A DNA stretch of 64,000 bases, taken from Polyangiaceae bacterium (GTDB lineage Bacteria; Myxococcota_A; Polyangia; Polyangiales; Polyangiaceae). The position numbers and the translations under genes were made by a program. Under the pieces are notes generated by a model. That model saw only the letters and a program-made list of their open reading frames with translations. It did not search any database and was not told where the DNA came from. The stretch spans positions 1 to 64,000 of the forward strand of contig JAQSWN010000024.1 in the NCBI GenBank assembly GCA_029266615.1, given 5' to 3'. How positions within the stretch are numbered: position 1 is the stretch's first letter; each line of letters begins with the position of its first letter. Shown here piece after piece: positions 51,614 through 60,958 of the stretch.

Positions 51614-52241
51614 ATGTTGAGAGGCACCCGAATCATTCAAGGCCGAGAAGCAACGCGCTATGTGCGCCTGACCGACGAGCTCCGGAGGTTACTTCACCGG
51701 CGCTGGCTATGAGGAGGTCATCGTTCCCGCGCTGTGGGAGCAGCAAACCTTCATCGAGAAAGGCGGCCCGGAAATCGTGCAGCAAATGTACGCCTTTCTC
51801 GACAAAAAACAGCGCTCCATCTGCCTCGTTCCCGAGGTCACCGGACTCCTTCAGGAGACGTACAACCGTGACTGGGCGAAGCGGGAGAGAGGCCCCAAAC
51901 GCGTCTTCTACGTCGCGCGCTGCTACCGTTACGAGCGCCCCCAAGCGGGGCGCTACCGCGAGTTCACGCAGGTTGGTGTCGAGCTCTTCGGTGGCCGGGC
52001 CCCGAGCGATCGGCAAGAAGTGGAGCGACTGCTCGTCGACGCATTGGACGGAGCCGGCGTTCGGTACGAGCTGGACCGCGAGGTGAAGCGTGGCCTCGGC
52101 TACTACGTCGAGGACGGCTTCGAAGCGCGCTGTCCGGAGCTGGGCGCGCAGCAGCAGGTGGCTGGCGGCGGTCGTTACGCGGAAGGCATCGGCTGGGCCA
52201 TCGGCCTCGACCGGCTGCTTTTTGCTCTGGGGAAACCTTGA
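51614..52241 (+). pseudogene. HisRS/HisZ-like protein with an apparent frameshift
   Basis: ATG 51614 has AGGAGA in front and opens LRGTRIIQGREATRYVRLTDELRR, a class II HisRS-type N terminus. After AGG 51686-51688 one extra T (51689) shifts the frame: this frame stops at TGA 51710-51712. The +1 frame continues YFTGAGYEEVIVPALWEQQ, and then motif 2-like VFYVARCYRYERPQAGRYREF, VKRGLGYYVEDGFE, AGGGRYAEG and motif 3 GIGWAIGLDRL to 52241. Only about 208 residues are encoded, shorter than HisRS and without an anticodon domain. It resembles histidine-biosynthesis regulatory subunits. The shift sits on a GGAGG sequence, so a programmed shift, real mutation and sequencing error all remain possible. Confidence 0.65.
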
Positions 52242-52249
52242 AAGCGCGC

Positions 52250-53185
52250 TTACTGGCGGACGGAGCTCTTGGCGAATTTGCGCACGCCGGCGAGGCAGCT
52301 GCGCACCGCCTGAGAGAGCTGAGCGGCATCGATCGGCTTGTGAAGCACGGGCCCCGCGAAGGTGGCGAGGAAGCTCATGACCGACGGCGTGCCGGACGCG
52401 CCCGTCGCGACGGCGAAGCGCTGGCGAAAGGATGGCTCCGCCGCCACGGCGCGTTGGTAAACCTCGATACCCGAAATGTCGGGAAGCAGCATGTCGCACA
52501 CGACCGCGTCCGGCGGCGTGTCCGACAGTATGCGGCGCAAGGCTTGCCCGCCGGAGAGCGCAAATTCTATCGACATGTCGTCGTTTTGTAGGTGACGACG
52601 GAAGCCGGACAGCACGCTCATGTCGTCATCGACGAGCAACACCGTCGGCGCGTCTAACCTGAGGGTGCCGCTCGCGCGGCGCGCGGCGCTCAAACCGCTG
52701 GCGGAGTCGCTCGCGGAACCAGAGGTAGGCGCCGCCGCCAAGCGCGTGCTGCTCATCCTTTCATCGCCGGAGGTGACGATCGCGGCGCGCATGTTACCGC
52801 TGTTGGGCGAGCGCTTGAGCCAGCGCGCGACCTCGCGCACCAGCCCGAACGGGTCCCCGCTCTTCTGCATGAAGCCGTGCGCGCCCGCGGTCGTGACCTT
52901 CGCTCGCAGCACCTCCGCCGAGAGGCTCGAGTGCAAGAGCACGATCGTATCGCTCGTGGGCGCCGCTTTACCGAGCACGCTCACGATGGTGTCCCCGCCG
53001 AGGCCCGGCATGTTGACGTCCATCAAAACCAGGTCGGGCTTTTCGTGGAGGATCAAGGCCACGCATCCGGCAGGTCGATCGTGGGTCACCACGTCGTAAC
53101 CAGCGCCTTCGAGGGCGCTCTTCGTGACTTCGAGGACTATCTCGCTGTCGTCGATGACTACGATTTTTGGTTTGCGAAGCGACAC
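52250..53185 (-). CDS. Two-receiver-domain response regulator
   Basis: The 311-residue protein has two receiver domains in series. The first (residues about 7-125) has IVVIDDSEIVLEVTK, the phosphoacceptor Asp in LVLMDVNMPGLGG and the Lys segment FMQKSGDP. The second (about 180-300) has VLLVDDDMSVLSGF, VVCDMLLPDISGIEV, and a HKPID Lys. There is no output domain. It probably works as a phosphotransfer or signal-integration protein beside the Che cluster. A Ser-rich linker joins the halves. Confidence 0.9.
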   Translation of the reverse strand: MSLRKPKIVVIDDSEIVLEVTKSALEGAGYDVVTHDRPAGCVALILHEKPDLVLMDVNMPGLGGDTIVSVLGKAAPTSDTIVLLHSSLSAEVLRAKVTTAGAHGFMQKSGDPFGLVREVARWLKRSPNSGNMRAAIVTSGDERMSSTRLAAAPTSGSASDSASGLSAARRASGTLRLDAPTVLLVDDDMSVLSGFRRHLQNDDMSIEFALSGGQALRRILSDTPPDAVVCDMLLPDISGIEVYQRAVAAEPSFRQRFAVATGASGTPSVMSFLATFAGPVLHKPIDAAQLSQAVRSCLAGVRKFAKSSVRQ

Positions 53186-53630
53186 GTCACTGCTTTCCGC
53201 TCGCGCTCTGCGCTCGATGTCCGAATGCTGGCTTCATTAACCGCCCCTTGCTCGGCTCGGTCAACACTCGCTCGTAGTGCTAGAGCGATTCATCTAAGTA
53301 CCAGTCCCGAGCGACCCGCCCCCCGCCTCACCGACCTTTGTACGTCTGGATTCGTCCGGGACTTAAGTCAGCCGCTGAGCCTGAGGAGCCCCGAAACGTA
53401 GGAAACAGCCCACCGTTGTCGACACTATCCTCGGGCCTGCCACCTCCCCCGCCTGGGAGGCGAATGACTTCACGCCCATCGTGTGGCCTCCGCCCCCACG
53501 ATCGAGTTGGCTACGCCAGCAAGTTTTCCACCGCCCGCGAGTGGATGATACCGTGACCGCTCTGCTGGGCGGCAATCATCACCCGTAGGGTAATACAGCT
53601 CCGGCGGCGAGGCACAAACAGGGTCGGACC
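53186..53630. other. 445-bp gap before the Che operon
   Basis: This divergent gap between the double-receiver gene and the first cheW should carry the operon promoters. Short frames on both strands here look non-coding. No clear sigma-54, sigma-70 or operator motif stands out. Confidence 0.35.
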
Positions 53631-54104
53631 ATGATGCGAGCGTTCGTGCCCGCGAGAATCGCACAGGCTTGGGTGCTGCTAGACGCCGAGCACATCAGGG
53701 AGATCTTGGGCGCCGAAGCCTGGCTCCCCATCCCGGGTGCTCGGGCAGAAATGCCGGGCGTCATCGCGTGGCGCGGCCGTGCGATCCCAGTCGTGGATCT
53801 GGCGGCGCCTTTCGGGTCCGAGCGCCTCGGCCCGGGGGAGCAGCGAGCCCGGACCCTGATCGCGTCGGTGGCCGATAGCATCGTGGCGGTGCCGGTAGAC
53901 GCGGCGCGCGAGGTCCACACGTTCGCCGGCTCGGAGCTGAAGCCGGTTGCCATCACGCAGCTGCCCTACGCCGCCGCGGAAGCAGAGCTGTTCGAGCGCG
54001 TGCTGGCTGTCGTCGATCTTCCGCGCTTCGTGGCCGAAATTCTGGGCGGCGCCACGCCCGAGCTGGGACGCGAAGGAATGAGCCCGCATGTCAGCGCCGA
54101 CTGA
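53631..54104 (+). CDS. CheW-like coupling protein, first of operon
   Basis: The 157-residue protein (ATG 53631, a second ATG at 53634) has a CheW fold. The start is a CheW-like beta strand (AWVLLDAEHIREIL), with the core MPGVIAWRGRAIPVVDLAAPFG, then RTLIASVADSIVAVPVD. Such proteins couple receptor and CheA. Its last codons overlap the next gene by 17 bp. It is the first of a six-gene operon. Confidence 0.85.
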   Translation: MMRAFVPARIAQAWVLLDAEHIREILGAEAWLPIPGARAEMPGVIAWRGRAIPVVDLAAPFGSERLGPGEQRARTLIASVADSIVAVPVDAAREVHTFAGSELKPVAITQLPYAAAEAELFERVLAVVDLPRFVAEILGGATPELGREGMSPHVSAD

Positions 54105-54534
54105 GCCCGCCCCACGGCCGACGACGCTGCTCACGGTGCAGGCTGGCGGCGGCTGCTGGGCCATCCCCAGCGCGGCTGTCACCAACGTGGAGCGTCTGAC
54201 CGCGGGCTCGCCGAGCGACGCCCCGGACGCGCTCGGTCTACTGGGCCTGACTCCGCTCGGCGAAGAGGCGGCGCGCCGCATCGTCGTCGTGCGCGCCGCC
54301 GGTGAGCAAGCTCGTATCCTGGTGAGCGGCGACATCGCTCTCGTCGAGGCGGCGCCGAGCGAGCTCTTGCCACTTCCGCGCGAGCTTCGTACGGCCGCGC
54401 CGCTGGTGAGTCATGTCGCGGTGCTCTCCGGCCGTCCCGCGCTCTTCGTGGTGTCACCGGAGCGCCTGCTGCGCGCGGCGCGGGACACCGCTCTGTTCAA
54501 CGACACCGACGCCGATCGAGGAACCTCATGCTGA
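54088..54534 (+). CDS. Divergent CheW-like protein
   Basis: The 148-residue protein shares weak CheW features: LLTVQAGGGCWAIPSAAVTNVERL near the start, a mid segment RRIVVVRAAGEQARILVSGD, and VAVLSGRPALFVVSPERLLRA at the end. Core residues are poorly kept, so coupling activity is uncertain. Overlaps at both ends (17 bp and 7 bp) place it firmly in the Che operon. Confidence 0.65.
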   Translation: MSAPTEPAPRPTTLLTVQAGGGCWAIPSAAVTNVERLTAGSPSDAPDALGLLGLTPLGEEAARRIVVVRAAGEQARILVSGDIALVEAAPSELLPLPRELRTAAPLVSHVAVLSGRPALFVVSPERLLRAARDTALFNDTDADRGTSC

Positions 54535-56579
54535 AGACCCTGACTCTGAGAGCCACCCTGACCTACGCGGTCCTGGATCTGCTCTTCGCCCCATTCGTCA
54601 TCCTGGCGTTCTCGCTCCTGCTCGGAAGCGTCAATTCCTCCGATCCGATGCTCCTGCTCGCGGGGCTCACGGTGGTAAAAATCGCGGCCTGGGCCGGGTA
54701 CCTCAGCTACCAGCTGTCTCCCTGGGAACGATTCGACCGCACCTCGAAGAAGGGGCGCAGCGCCGAGCTCGTGCAGCGCGCCGATCGCGCGTTGCAGAGC
54801 TTGCCGCTCCGCTTCGCGATCTTCTACGGCTTGACGTGGATCGTCACCTACGGAGCCGCTTTCTTGATCGTGAAAGGCTACGGTCCCGAGCGCGCGCCGC
54901 TGCCACCTCAGGCCGACAACGCGATCGCCATCTTGTGCCTCGCCGTGTTCTTCGGTGGATTTGCGTTCGCGTACCCGCTCGCCTCGACCGTGACTTCGGA
55001 CGCGGCCAGCGAGTGCTCGGCCCTCGCGCGCGCGGGCGGCTACTCGCTGGATCGCAGCCCCAGCTCGCTCCAGCTGCGAATAGCGGTCGTCGCGATGTCC
55101 CTCAGCCTTGGGCCGATGTTGTGGATGGTCGCGCTCGGCTACATGAAGCAGGTGGAGAGCAGTCACGAGGAGCGCGTGGTTCAGGCGCAGGTCTACAGCA
55201 GCGAGCTGGCGCTGGCCACGGCCCAGCTGGGCGCGACGGAGAGCGCGGTTTCGTTGCTGGAGCGCTTCGAAAAGCGCGGCATAGACGGGCTGATCTTGAG
55301 TTCCGGCGCTGCCGAAGGCGTGGAAGCCGCGACGCGTCTGCTGGCCGCGGATCCAGGTCTGGGGCGCTGGCTGCAAACCCAGTCGGCCCGCGTCAATTCG
55401 GCAACGCGGGCTCGCATCGATCTGCCGAACGTCGTTTCGTTTCATCGCGTCGATCCCAGCCGCGTCGCCGTCATCGTGCACTCCGCTCCCGTGGCGGCGT
55501 CCTCGAGCTTCGTTTGGAGCTCGGTCGTGTTCACGATCCTGGTCTGCGTCTGGGCACCGGTGTGCGCGTACGCGCTAGGTCGCGCCGTCTCCCGCCCAAT
55601 CGGAAAGTTGACCGCGATTTCGCGGCGCATCGTCGAGCAAGGCGACCTCAAGGAGATCGGCACCGTCGCGGTGTCGACCAACGACGAAATCGGGGTCTTG
55701 ACGGACAAGGTGAACGACGTCTTGGATCTGATGCGCGACGTGAGCGTCGCCGCGCACGCCATCGCCAAGGGCGACTTGCGAGCCGTGGTCCAAGGCACGG
55801 GCGAGCTACCCGACTCCTTCCGCGGCATGTTGGAGAGCCTCCATGGCATGGTGACGCAAATACGCGAGACGTCTGTCGATCTAGCGAGCGCGGCCGCAGA
55901 GATCTTCGCCGCCTCGCAAGAGCAAGAAGCTGCGGCCGCGTCGCAGTCGAGCGCGATGGTCGAAATCAGTCGCACCATGGACTCGCTGTCCGAGTCCGCA
56001 GCGCACGTGTCGGACGCCGTACAGGGGGTGCTCGGCAACGCGGAGCGCACGCTGCACAATACGGACGACATGGTCCGCCGCATCGGCGAGCTCACCGGCC
56101 ACGCCAATCGCATCGGCGAAATCCTCGAGGTGATTCGAGACATCGCCGATCGCAGCGACCTCTTGGCGCTGAACGGATCTCTGGAAGCGAGCCACGCCGG
56201 GGAGGGCGGCCGCGGCTTCGCGCTCGTAGCGAGCGAGATGCGCCGACTGGCGGAGCGCGTCACCGCCTCCGTGTCGGACGTGAAGAAGCTGGTCTCGGAC
56301 ATTCGCGACTCGGGCTCCTCGACCGTGATGGCCACCGAAGAGAGCAAGAAGCTGGCGGAGGGAACCACGGACGCGGCGCGGCAAATAACGTTCGTGACCC
56401 AGCAACAGCGCAGCGGCACCGAGCAGGTATCGCAGAGCATCAAGGGCATCGCGGACGTCGTGTCCCAGGCCGTGAGCGCGACCTCGCAGACGCGCACGTC
56501 GGCGCAAGGTCTGAAAACGCAAGCCGACAAGCTCTCGGCATTGGTCAAGCGCTTCGAGCTGACCGCGGAGGCTCCATGA
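54528..56579 (+). CDS. Methyl-accepting chemotaxis protein with about six membrane helices
   Basis: The 683-residue receptor has four hydrophobic segments in the first 150 residues, another near 181-203 and a sixth near 325-350. A HAMP domain (PIGKLTAISRRIVEQGDL) and the cytoplasmic signalling part follow. The signalling hairpin reads DIADRSDLLALNGSLEASHAGEGGRGFALVASEMRRLAERV, close to the canonical sequence with N-to-D and A-to-G/S changes. Ordinary receptors have two helices, so the extra ones suggest sensing within or near the membrane. It overlaps cheW-like and cheA genes at both ends. Confidence 0.9.
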   Translation: MLKTLTLRATLTYAVLDLLFAPFVILAFSLLLGSVNSSDPMLLLAGLTVVKIAAWAGYLSYQLSPWERFDRTSKKGRSAELVQRADRALQSLPLRFAIFYGLTWIVTYGAAFLIVKGYGPERAPLPPQADNAIAILCLAVFFGGFAFAYPLASTVTSDAASECSALARAGGYSLDRSPSSLQLRIAVVAMSLSLGPMLWMVALGYMKQVESSHEERVVQAQVYSSELALATAQLGATESAVSLLERFEKRGIDGLILSSGAAEGVEAATRLLAADPGLGRWLQTQSARVNSATRARIDLPNVVSFHRVDPSRVAVIVHSAPVAASSSFVWSSVVFTILVCVWAPVCAYALGRAVSRPIGKLTAISRRIVEQGDLKEIGTVAVSTNDEIGVLTDKVNDVLDLMRDVSVAAHAIAKGDLRAVVQGTGELPDSFRGMLESLHGMVTQIRETSVDLASAAAEIFAASQEQEAAAASQSSAMVEISRTMDSLSESAAHVSDAVQGVLGNAERTLHNTDDMVRRIGELTGHANRIGEILEVIRDIADRSDLLALNGSLEASHAGEGGRGFALVASEMRRLAERVTASVSDVKKLVSDIRDSGSSTVMATEESKKLAEGTTDAARQITFVTQQQRSGTEQVSQSIKGIADVVSQAVSATSQTRTSAQGLKTQADKLSALVKRFELTAEAP

Positions 56580-58558
56580 CCCAGCCGCGCGAGGCCCTCC
56601 TCGCGCGATTCCGGGCCGGCCTCATCGAGCGCGTGCGCGCTACCCAGCGCCTGGTCGACGAGTTCCAAAGCACGAGCGACCCCGAGCGCCTTCAGCTCGC
56701 GCTGGGCGAGCTGCACACGCTCAAAGGCGAGTCGCGCATGCTCGGCCTCTCGGAGATATCCGAGCTTTCCCACGCGCTGGAGACGGAGCTCGGGGCCGCG
56801 CAGCGCTTCTCGCTCGCGCTCGGCGCGTTCGACGCGATGTTGAACGCGCTGATCGGCGGCGAAGGGAACGAAGCCTTGCGCGCGGCGCTCGTCAGCTTGC
56901 AAGGTGAACGGCCCGCCACGTCGCTGCCGCCAGCTGCGCCGGACGCTTCGGAGGTTGCCCCCGCGCCTGAACGCCGAAAAAAAGTGGGTGACCGCTTCAT
57001 GCAAGTCGATGCTGGGCTCATCGACTTGCTTTGCGAGCGCGTCGCAGAGCTCACGGCTGCGTTCGGCCAGCTGGAAACGAACGCCGACGCTCTCATCGAC
57101 CGCAGCGTGCGTCACGCCCGTACGGCCAAGCTGACGGACGCCTTCGAGCGGTGCCGCGCCCTGTTGGACGAAGCCACGTCGACCGCGTGGACCCTTCGGC
57201 TCGTCTCGATCGACCCGCTGCTGGAGGAGCTTGCGCGGCACGCGCGCAACGCCGCGGAGCGCCAGCACAAGCTGGTCGAGGTGCAGACGATCGCCGGGGG
57301 CGTGCAACTCGAGCGCGACGTCGCGGACCAGCTCTGGGAATCGTTGCTTCACCTCGTGCAGAACGCGGTGGATCACGGCATCGAGGAGCCGGAAGCGCGC
57401 GGGGCCAAGCCGCCCGTCGCGCGGCTCCGGCTGAGCGCGGAGTCCGTGGGCCCGAACGTGGTCCTGCGCGTAGAAGACGACGGGCGCGGCATCGATCCGA
57501 CGAAAATTCGCGAGGCCGCAGTCGCGCGCGGCGTTCTCAGCGCCGAGGTGGCGAGCGAGCTGAGCGACACCCAGGCCACGGAGCTGCTGTTCGAGCACGG
57601 CTTTTCGACGCGCAGCGTCACCTCCCGCACATCGGGGCGCGGGGTTGGGCTGGACGTCGTGCGGCGCCGGGTGGAGTCGCTCGGCGGTCACGTCGGCATC
57701 GAGAGCCAGCCCGGCCTAGGAACGCGCTTTTCGCTCGGGGTGCCGTTCGCCATCACCAAAGAGAAACTGCTCGTCGTTGAGCTCAGTGGCGCGCCGTACG
57801 GCTTCCCTGCGCGCGTCGTCCGGGCCGTGCTCGGGCCGAGCGCGCGTCCGCTACCCGGTCAAGACAGCGTCGTCCGTCACAACGGCGAGCTCTTGCCGTT
57901 TCGGAGCCTGTGCGACGCGCTGAGCTTGCCGCAGACCGGCGACGAGAACGTGGTGCTGGTGCTCGAGCTTTCGGGCCGCAAGTTCGGGGCGAGCGTGGGC
58001 CGCATCATCGGCGAGCGAGAGCTCATTCGTCGCCCGGCCGAGAAGCTGCTGCACCAGACGGGAATCGGCGCCAGCGCGGTCTTGGAGGACGGACGCATCG
58101 TGCTCTTGCCAGAGCTCAACTACGTGAACCGGGCTTTGCGCGCGCGCGCCGGGCAAGTTGTTCCAGGCGCGGTAGACCCGGAGCGTCGTCGGCAGCGCGT
58201 TCTGGTGGCGGACGACTCCCCCGTCGTGCGGGAGCTAGTCACGGAAATTTTGAGCGCGGCCGGGCTGATCGTGCAGCAGGCGGTAGACGGCGCCTCGGCG
58301 CTCGAAAGCATCCTTCAGAGCGAGCCGGACCTGGTCGTAAGCGACGTAGAGATGCCCCGGATGAACGGCTTCGACCTGCTGGCGGAGGTACGGAAACGTA
58401 CGCAGCGACTGCCGGTCATCATGCTCAGCACCCGCGGCTCGGTAGAAGACCGCAAGCGCGCGACACGCTTGGGCGCCAACGCGTACCTCGTGAAGACCGA
58501 GTTTCATAGCGAGAGCCTGCTCGAGGTCGTGCGGCGCTTCGTGAACCTGCGCGGCTAA
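56576..58558 (+). CDS. Hybrid CheA histidine kinase with C-terminal receiver
   Basis: The 660-residue protein has an N-terminal Hpt domain (ELHTLKGESRML, phosphorylated His in H-x-x-K-G) and a dimerisation region. The HATPase has N box HLVQNAVDHGIEEPEAR, G1 LRVEDDGRGIDPTKI and G2 GRGVGLDVVRRR. A CheW-like regulatory domain and a receiver follow (VLVADDSPVVRELV, VSDVEMPRMNG, Lys in YLVKTEFH). It phosphorylates CheB and its own receiver. ATG 56576 overlaps the MCP stop. A fused REC is frequent in alternative-function Che systems of myxobacteria. No separate CheY is seen. Confidence 0.93.
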   Translation: MTQPREALLARFRAGLIERVRATQRLVDEFQSTSDPERLQLALGELHTLKGESRMLGLSEISELSHALETELGAAQRFSLALGAFDAMLNALIGGEGNEALRAALVSLQGERPATSLPPAAPDASEVAPAPERRKKVGDRFMQVDAGLIDLLCERVAELTAAFGQLETNADALIDRSVRHARTAKLTDAFERCRALLDEATSTAWTLRLVSIDPLLEELARHARNAAERQHKLVEVQTIAGGVQLERDVADQLWESLLHLVQNAVDHGIEEPEARGAKPPVARLRLSAESVGPNVVLRVEDDGRGIDPTKIREAAVARGVLSAEVASELSDTQATELLFEHGFSTRSVTSRTSGRGVGLDVVRRRVESLGGHVGIESQPGLGTRFSLGVPFAITKEKLLVVELSGAPYGFPARVVRAVLGPSARPLPGQDSVVRHNGELLPFRSLCDALSLPQTGDENVVLVLELSGRKFGASVGRIIGERELIRRPAEKLLHQTGIGASAVLEDGRIVLLPELNYVNRALRARAGQVVPGAVDPERRRQRVLVADDSPVVRELVTEILSAAGLIVQQAVDGASALESILQSEPDLVVSDVEMPRMNGFDLLAEVRKRTQRLPVIMLSTRGSVEDRKRATRLGANAYLVKTEFHSESLLEVVRRFVNLRG

Positions 58559-59631
58559 TGGCAATCCGTGTCTTACTCCTGGACGACTCCGCGATTTGCC
58601 GCGCCCAGCTGCGCGACATCCTGGAAGCCGACGACCAAATCGACGTCGTCGCGGAGGCGAACAACGGCGACCAGGTGCTGCGGCTGATCGACGAGGCGTC
58701 ACCACAAATCCTCCTGGTCGACCTGCAGATGCCGGGCACGGGCGGTCAGGAGACGATCGAGCGCGTCATGGCCCACCACCCGCTCCCGATTCTGATCGTC
58801 ACCGGGCAGCCGGAGGGGGTGCGCCGCCAAGCGGTGTTCGAGGCGATCCGGCGCGGTGCGCTAGATCTCGCCGAAAAACCCCGGCACGGGGACGCCAAGG
58901 CCGAGGCCAAGCTCCGCGCGATGGTGCGGGAGCTTTCGCGTGTGCGCGTGGTGCGGCACGTGGCGGGCAAGCTTTCGCGGCGCGACGGGGGCCCCGGGTT
59001 ACCGACGCCCGTCCCACCGCGTCCGGTAGACGGCTCGAACAGCCCGCTCGTCGTCGGCGTCGCGGCATCGGCGGGCGGCCCCAAAGCTCTCGTCAGCTTG
59101 CTCGCGTCGTGGCCCGCAGACTTCGGAGCCGCGGTCACGGTCGTCCAGCACTTGCCGAACGGGTTCACCACCGCCTTCGCCGAGTTTTTGCAGAGCCGCA
59201 TTCCACTCCGGGTCGTGATCGTCAAGCAGCTGACGAAGCTCGAGCCGGGGCGCGTTTACCTTCCGAGCGACGACCAACACCTGGTAGCGCTCAACGACAA
59301 GCAAGTTGGTCCTGATCGCGGCCCCACCGTGGAAGGGCACCGCGCCTCGGCGACGGTGCTCTTCGAGTCACTCGCGGCCCGCCTTGGCGCGCGCTGCTGC
59401 GGGGTGATCTTGTCCGGCATGGGGAAAGACGGCGTCGCGGGGATGCTGAAGATGAAGGCGCGGGGCGCGCTCACGCTCTCGCAAGAAGAGGCCGGCTGCG
59501 CCGTGTATGGCATGCCCAAGGCCGCGGTCGAAGCCGGCGCGTCCATCGCCGCGCTCGATCCGACTAGCCTCGCGCGCGAGGTGAGCACGTGGATCTCGCT
59601 GCAGCCGTCGCTGATTCCCCGGGGACCATGA
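58558..59631 (+). CDS. cheB: Chemotaxis protein-glutamate methylesterase
   Basis: The 357-residue protein has an N-terminal receiver (RVLLLDDSAICRAQLRDIL, ILLVDLQMPGTGGQETIE). The C-terminal methylesterase has the Ser in GVAASAGGPKALVSLL, His in VVQHLPNGF and the Asp segment VILSGMGKDGVAGML. It removes methyl groups from receptor glutamates. The start overlaps the CheA stop in TAATG. Length matches the family. Confidence 0.94.
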   Translation: MAIRVLLLDDSAICRAQLRDILEADDQIDVVAEANNGDQVLRLIDEASPQILLVDLQMPGTGGQETIERVMAHHPLPILIVTGQPEGVRRQAVFEAIRRGALDLAEKPRHGDAKAEAKLRAMVRELSRVRVVRHVAGKLSRRDGGPGLPTPVPPRPVDGSNSPLVVGVAASAGGPKALVSLLASWPADFGAAVTVVQHLPNGFTTAFAEFLQSRIPLRVVIVKQLTKLEPGRVYLPSDDQHLVALNDKQVGPDRGPTVEGHRASATVLFESLAARLGARCCGVILSGMGKDGVAGMLKMKARGALTLSQEEAGCAVYGMPKAAVEAGASIAALDPTSLAREVSTWISLQPSLIPRGP

Positions 59632-60944
59632 ACGCGCGAAGAGAGCTGAATCGGCTCCTGGAGAGCCAGACCGGCATCGAGGTCACGCGCGGAGGCATCG
59701 ACGCCAGCGTGGACACGTTCTTGGCGCGTCGCCTGAAAGAGCTGAAGCTCACGAGCGTGGAAGACTACCTCCCGCGCCTGTCGGCGGCAGGGGGCGAGCT
59801 AGAGGTGCTGCTCAACGCCATCACGGTGACGCACACCTGGTTCATGCGCGACCCTGGCCAGCTGTCGATCGTGAGCGCGCTGTTCGAGGCCCGCTCGCCT
59901 TCGGCCTCGCCCCTTCGGGTTTGGGTACCGGGCTGCGCGACCGGCGAAGACCCTTACTCGATTGCCATGCTGGCGGAGCAAGCGGGGCGCAGCGTGGAGG
60001 TCATGGGCAGTGACATCAACTCCGCCGCCTTGCGGCGCGCGGCTGCAGGCGTCTACGGCAGCTGGTCGGTGCGCGACATCGTCGACGTGGAGCGCTACTT
60101 CGAGCGCAGTGAGCGCAGCAGCTTCAGCATTGCCCCGCGGCTGAAGCGACACGTCCGCTTCGAGCGGCACAATTTGCTCGAGCAAGTTTTGCCCGGCGAG
60201 TGGGACGTCATCTTGTGTCGCAACGTCCTCATCTATTTGTCACGGGAGCGCGCCCGCGGAGTGGTGGAGCGCTTGGCGGAAGCTCTCGCGCCGGGAGGGT
60301 ACCTACTGCTCGGAGCCAGCGAGGTCGTGTTCGAGGTGCCGCAGCCGCTCGAAGCGACTTACCTCGCCGGGCGGCTCGCGCTCCGGCGCGTCAGCGCGTC
60401 GGAAAAGGTGCGAATCTCGCGTGCGGAGCCGCCGAGTGGGAGCCTGGTTCCGCGAACGCCAGCACCAGCCTGGGAAGCGCCCCTCCCCGCTCTGCCGCGC
60501 GCAGCCGCCAGCATCGCGGAGCCGCGCTCGGCGCCTACGGGCTCGCTGGGCGTCGACTCCTTGCTGACGCGCGGGCACGACTACCTGGATCGCTCGGAGC
60601 TGCCGGAAGCCATCATCGAGTACGAGCTGGCGGTTGAACAGGATGCGACGCGCGCCGAGCCCCACATGTACTTGGGGATCGCTCTTTACCTGAACGGCGC
60701 CATCGAAGCGGCCTTACACGAGCTACGCGCGGCCGTGTTCCTCGACGCGGCACTGTGGCCAGCCGCCTTCTATCTGGCCGTCTGCCACGAGGCGTTGGGG
60801 CAGCTGGTGGAGGCCCAACGTGAGTACCGCCACGTCGTGCGGGTCGCGTCGCGTGGCGGCGCTTCACTCCTTTCTCGCCGCCACAGCGCCTGGCACGACG
60901 ACTTGCTGGATCTGGCGCGGAAGCGTGCCGGGAGCGCAGCCTAA
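59628..60944 (+). CDS. cheR: Chemotaxis protein methyltransferase with C-terminal TPR
   Basis: From ATG 59628 the protein is 438 residues. It has the CheR N-terminal helical domain, SAM-binding VWVPGCATGEDPYSIAMLA and VMGSDINSAALRRAAAGVY, and CRNVLIYLSRERARGVVERL. About 120 C-terminal residues form TPR repeats (ELPEAIIEYELAVEQDA, AEPHMYLGIALYLNGAIEAALHEL). TPR-fused CheR is known from alternative Che systems. It starts in a 4-bp overlap with cheB. Confidence 0.93.
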   Translation: MNARRELNRLLESQTGIEVTRGGIDASVDTFLARRLKELKLTSVEDYLPRLSAAGGELEVLLNAITVTHTWFMRDPGQLSIVSALFEARSPSASPLRVWVPGCATGEDPYSIAMLAEQAGRSVEVMGSDINSAALRRAAAGVYGSWSVRDIVDVERYFERSERSSFSIAPRLKRHVRFERHNLLEQVLPGEWDVILCRNVLIYLSRERARGVVERLAEALAPGGYLLLGASEVVFEVPQPLEATYLAGRLALRRVSASEKVRISRAEPPSGSLVPRTPAPAWEAPLPALPRAAASIAEPRSAPTGSLGVDSLLTRGHDYLDRSELPEAIIEYELAVEQDATRAEPHMYLGIALYLNGAIEAALHELRAAVFLDAALWPAAFYLAVCHEALGQLVEAQREYRHVVRVASRGGASLLSRRHSAWHDDLLDLARKRAGSAA

Positions 60945-60958
60945 GCTATGCTCGCGCC

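Noticed and set aside
55442-57691. Open frame of about 750 codons antisense to the MCP and cheA
   Set aside because: Sense strand encodes clear MCP and CheA motifs across the whole stretch; the antisense product has none.
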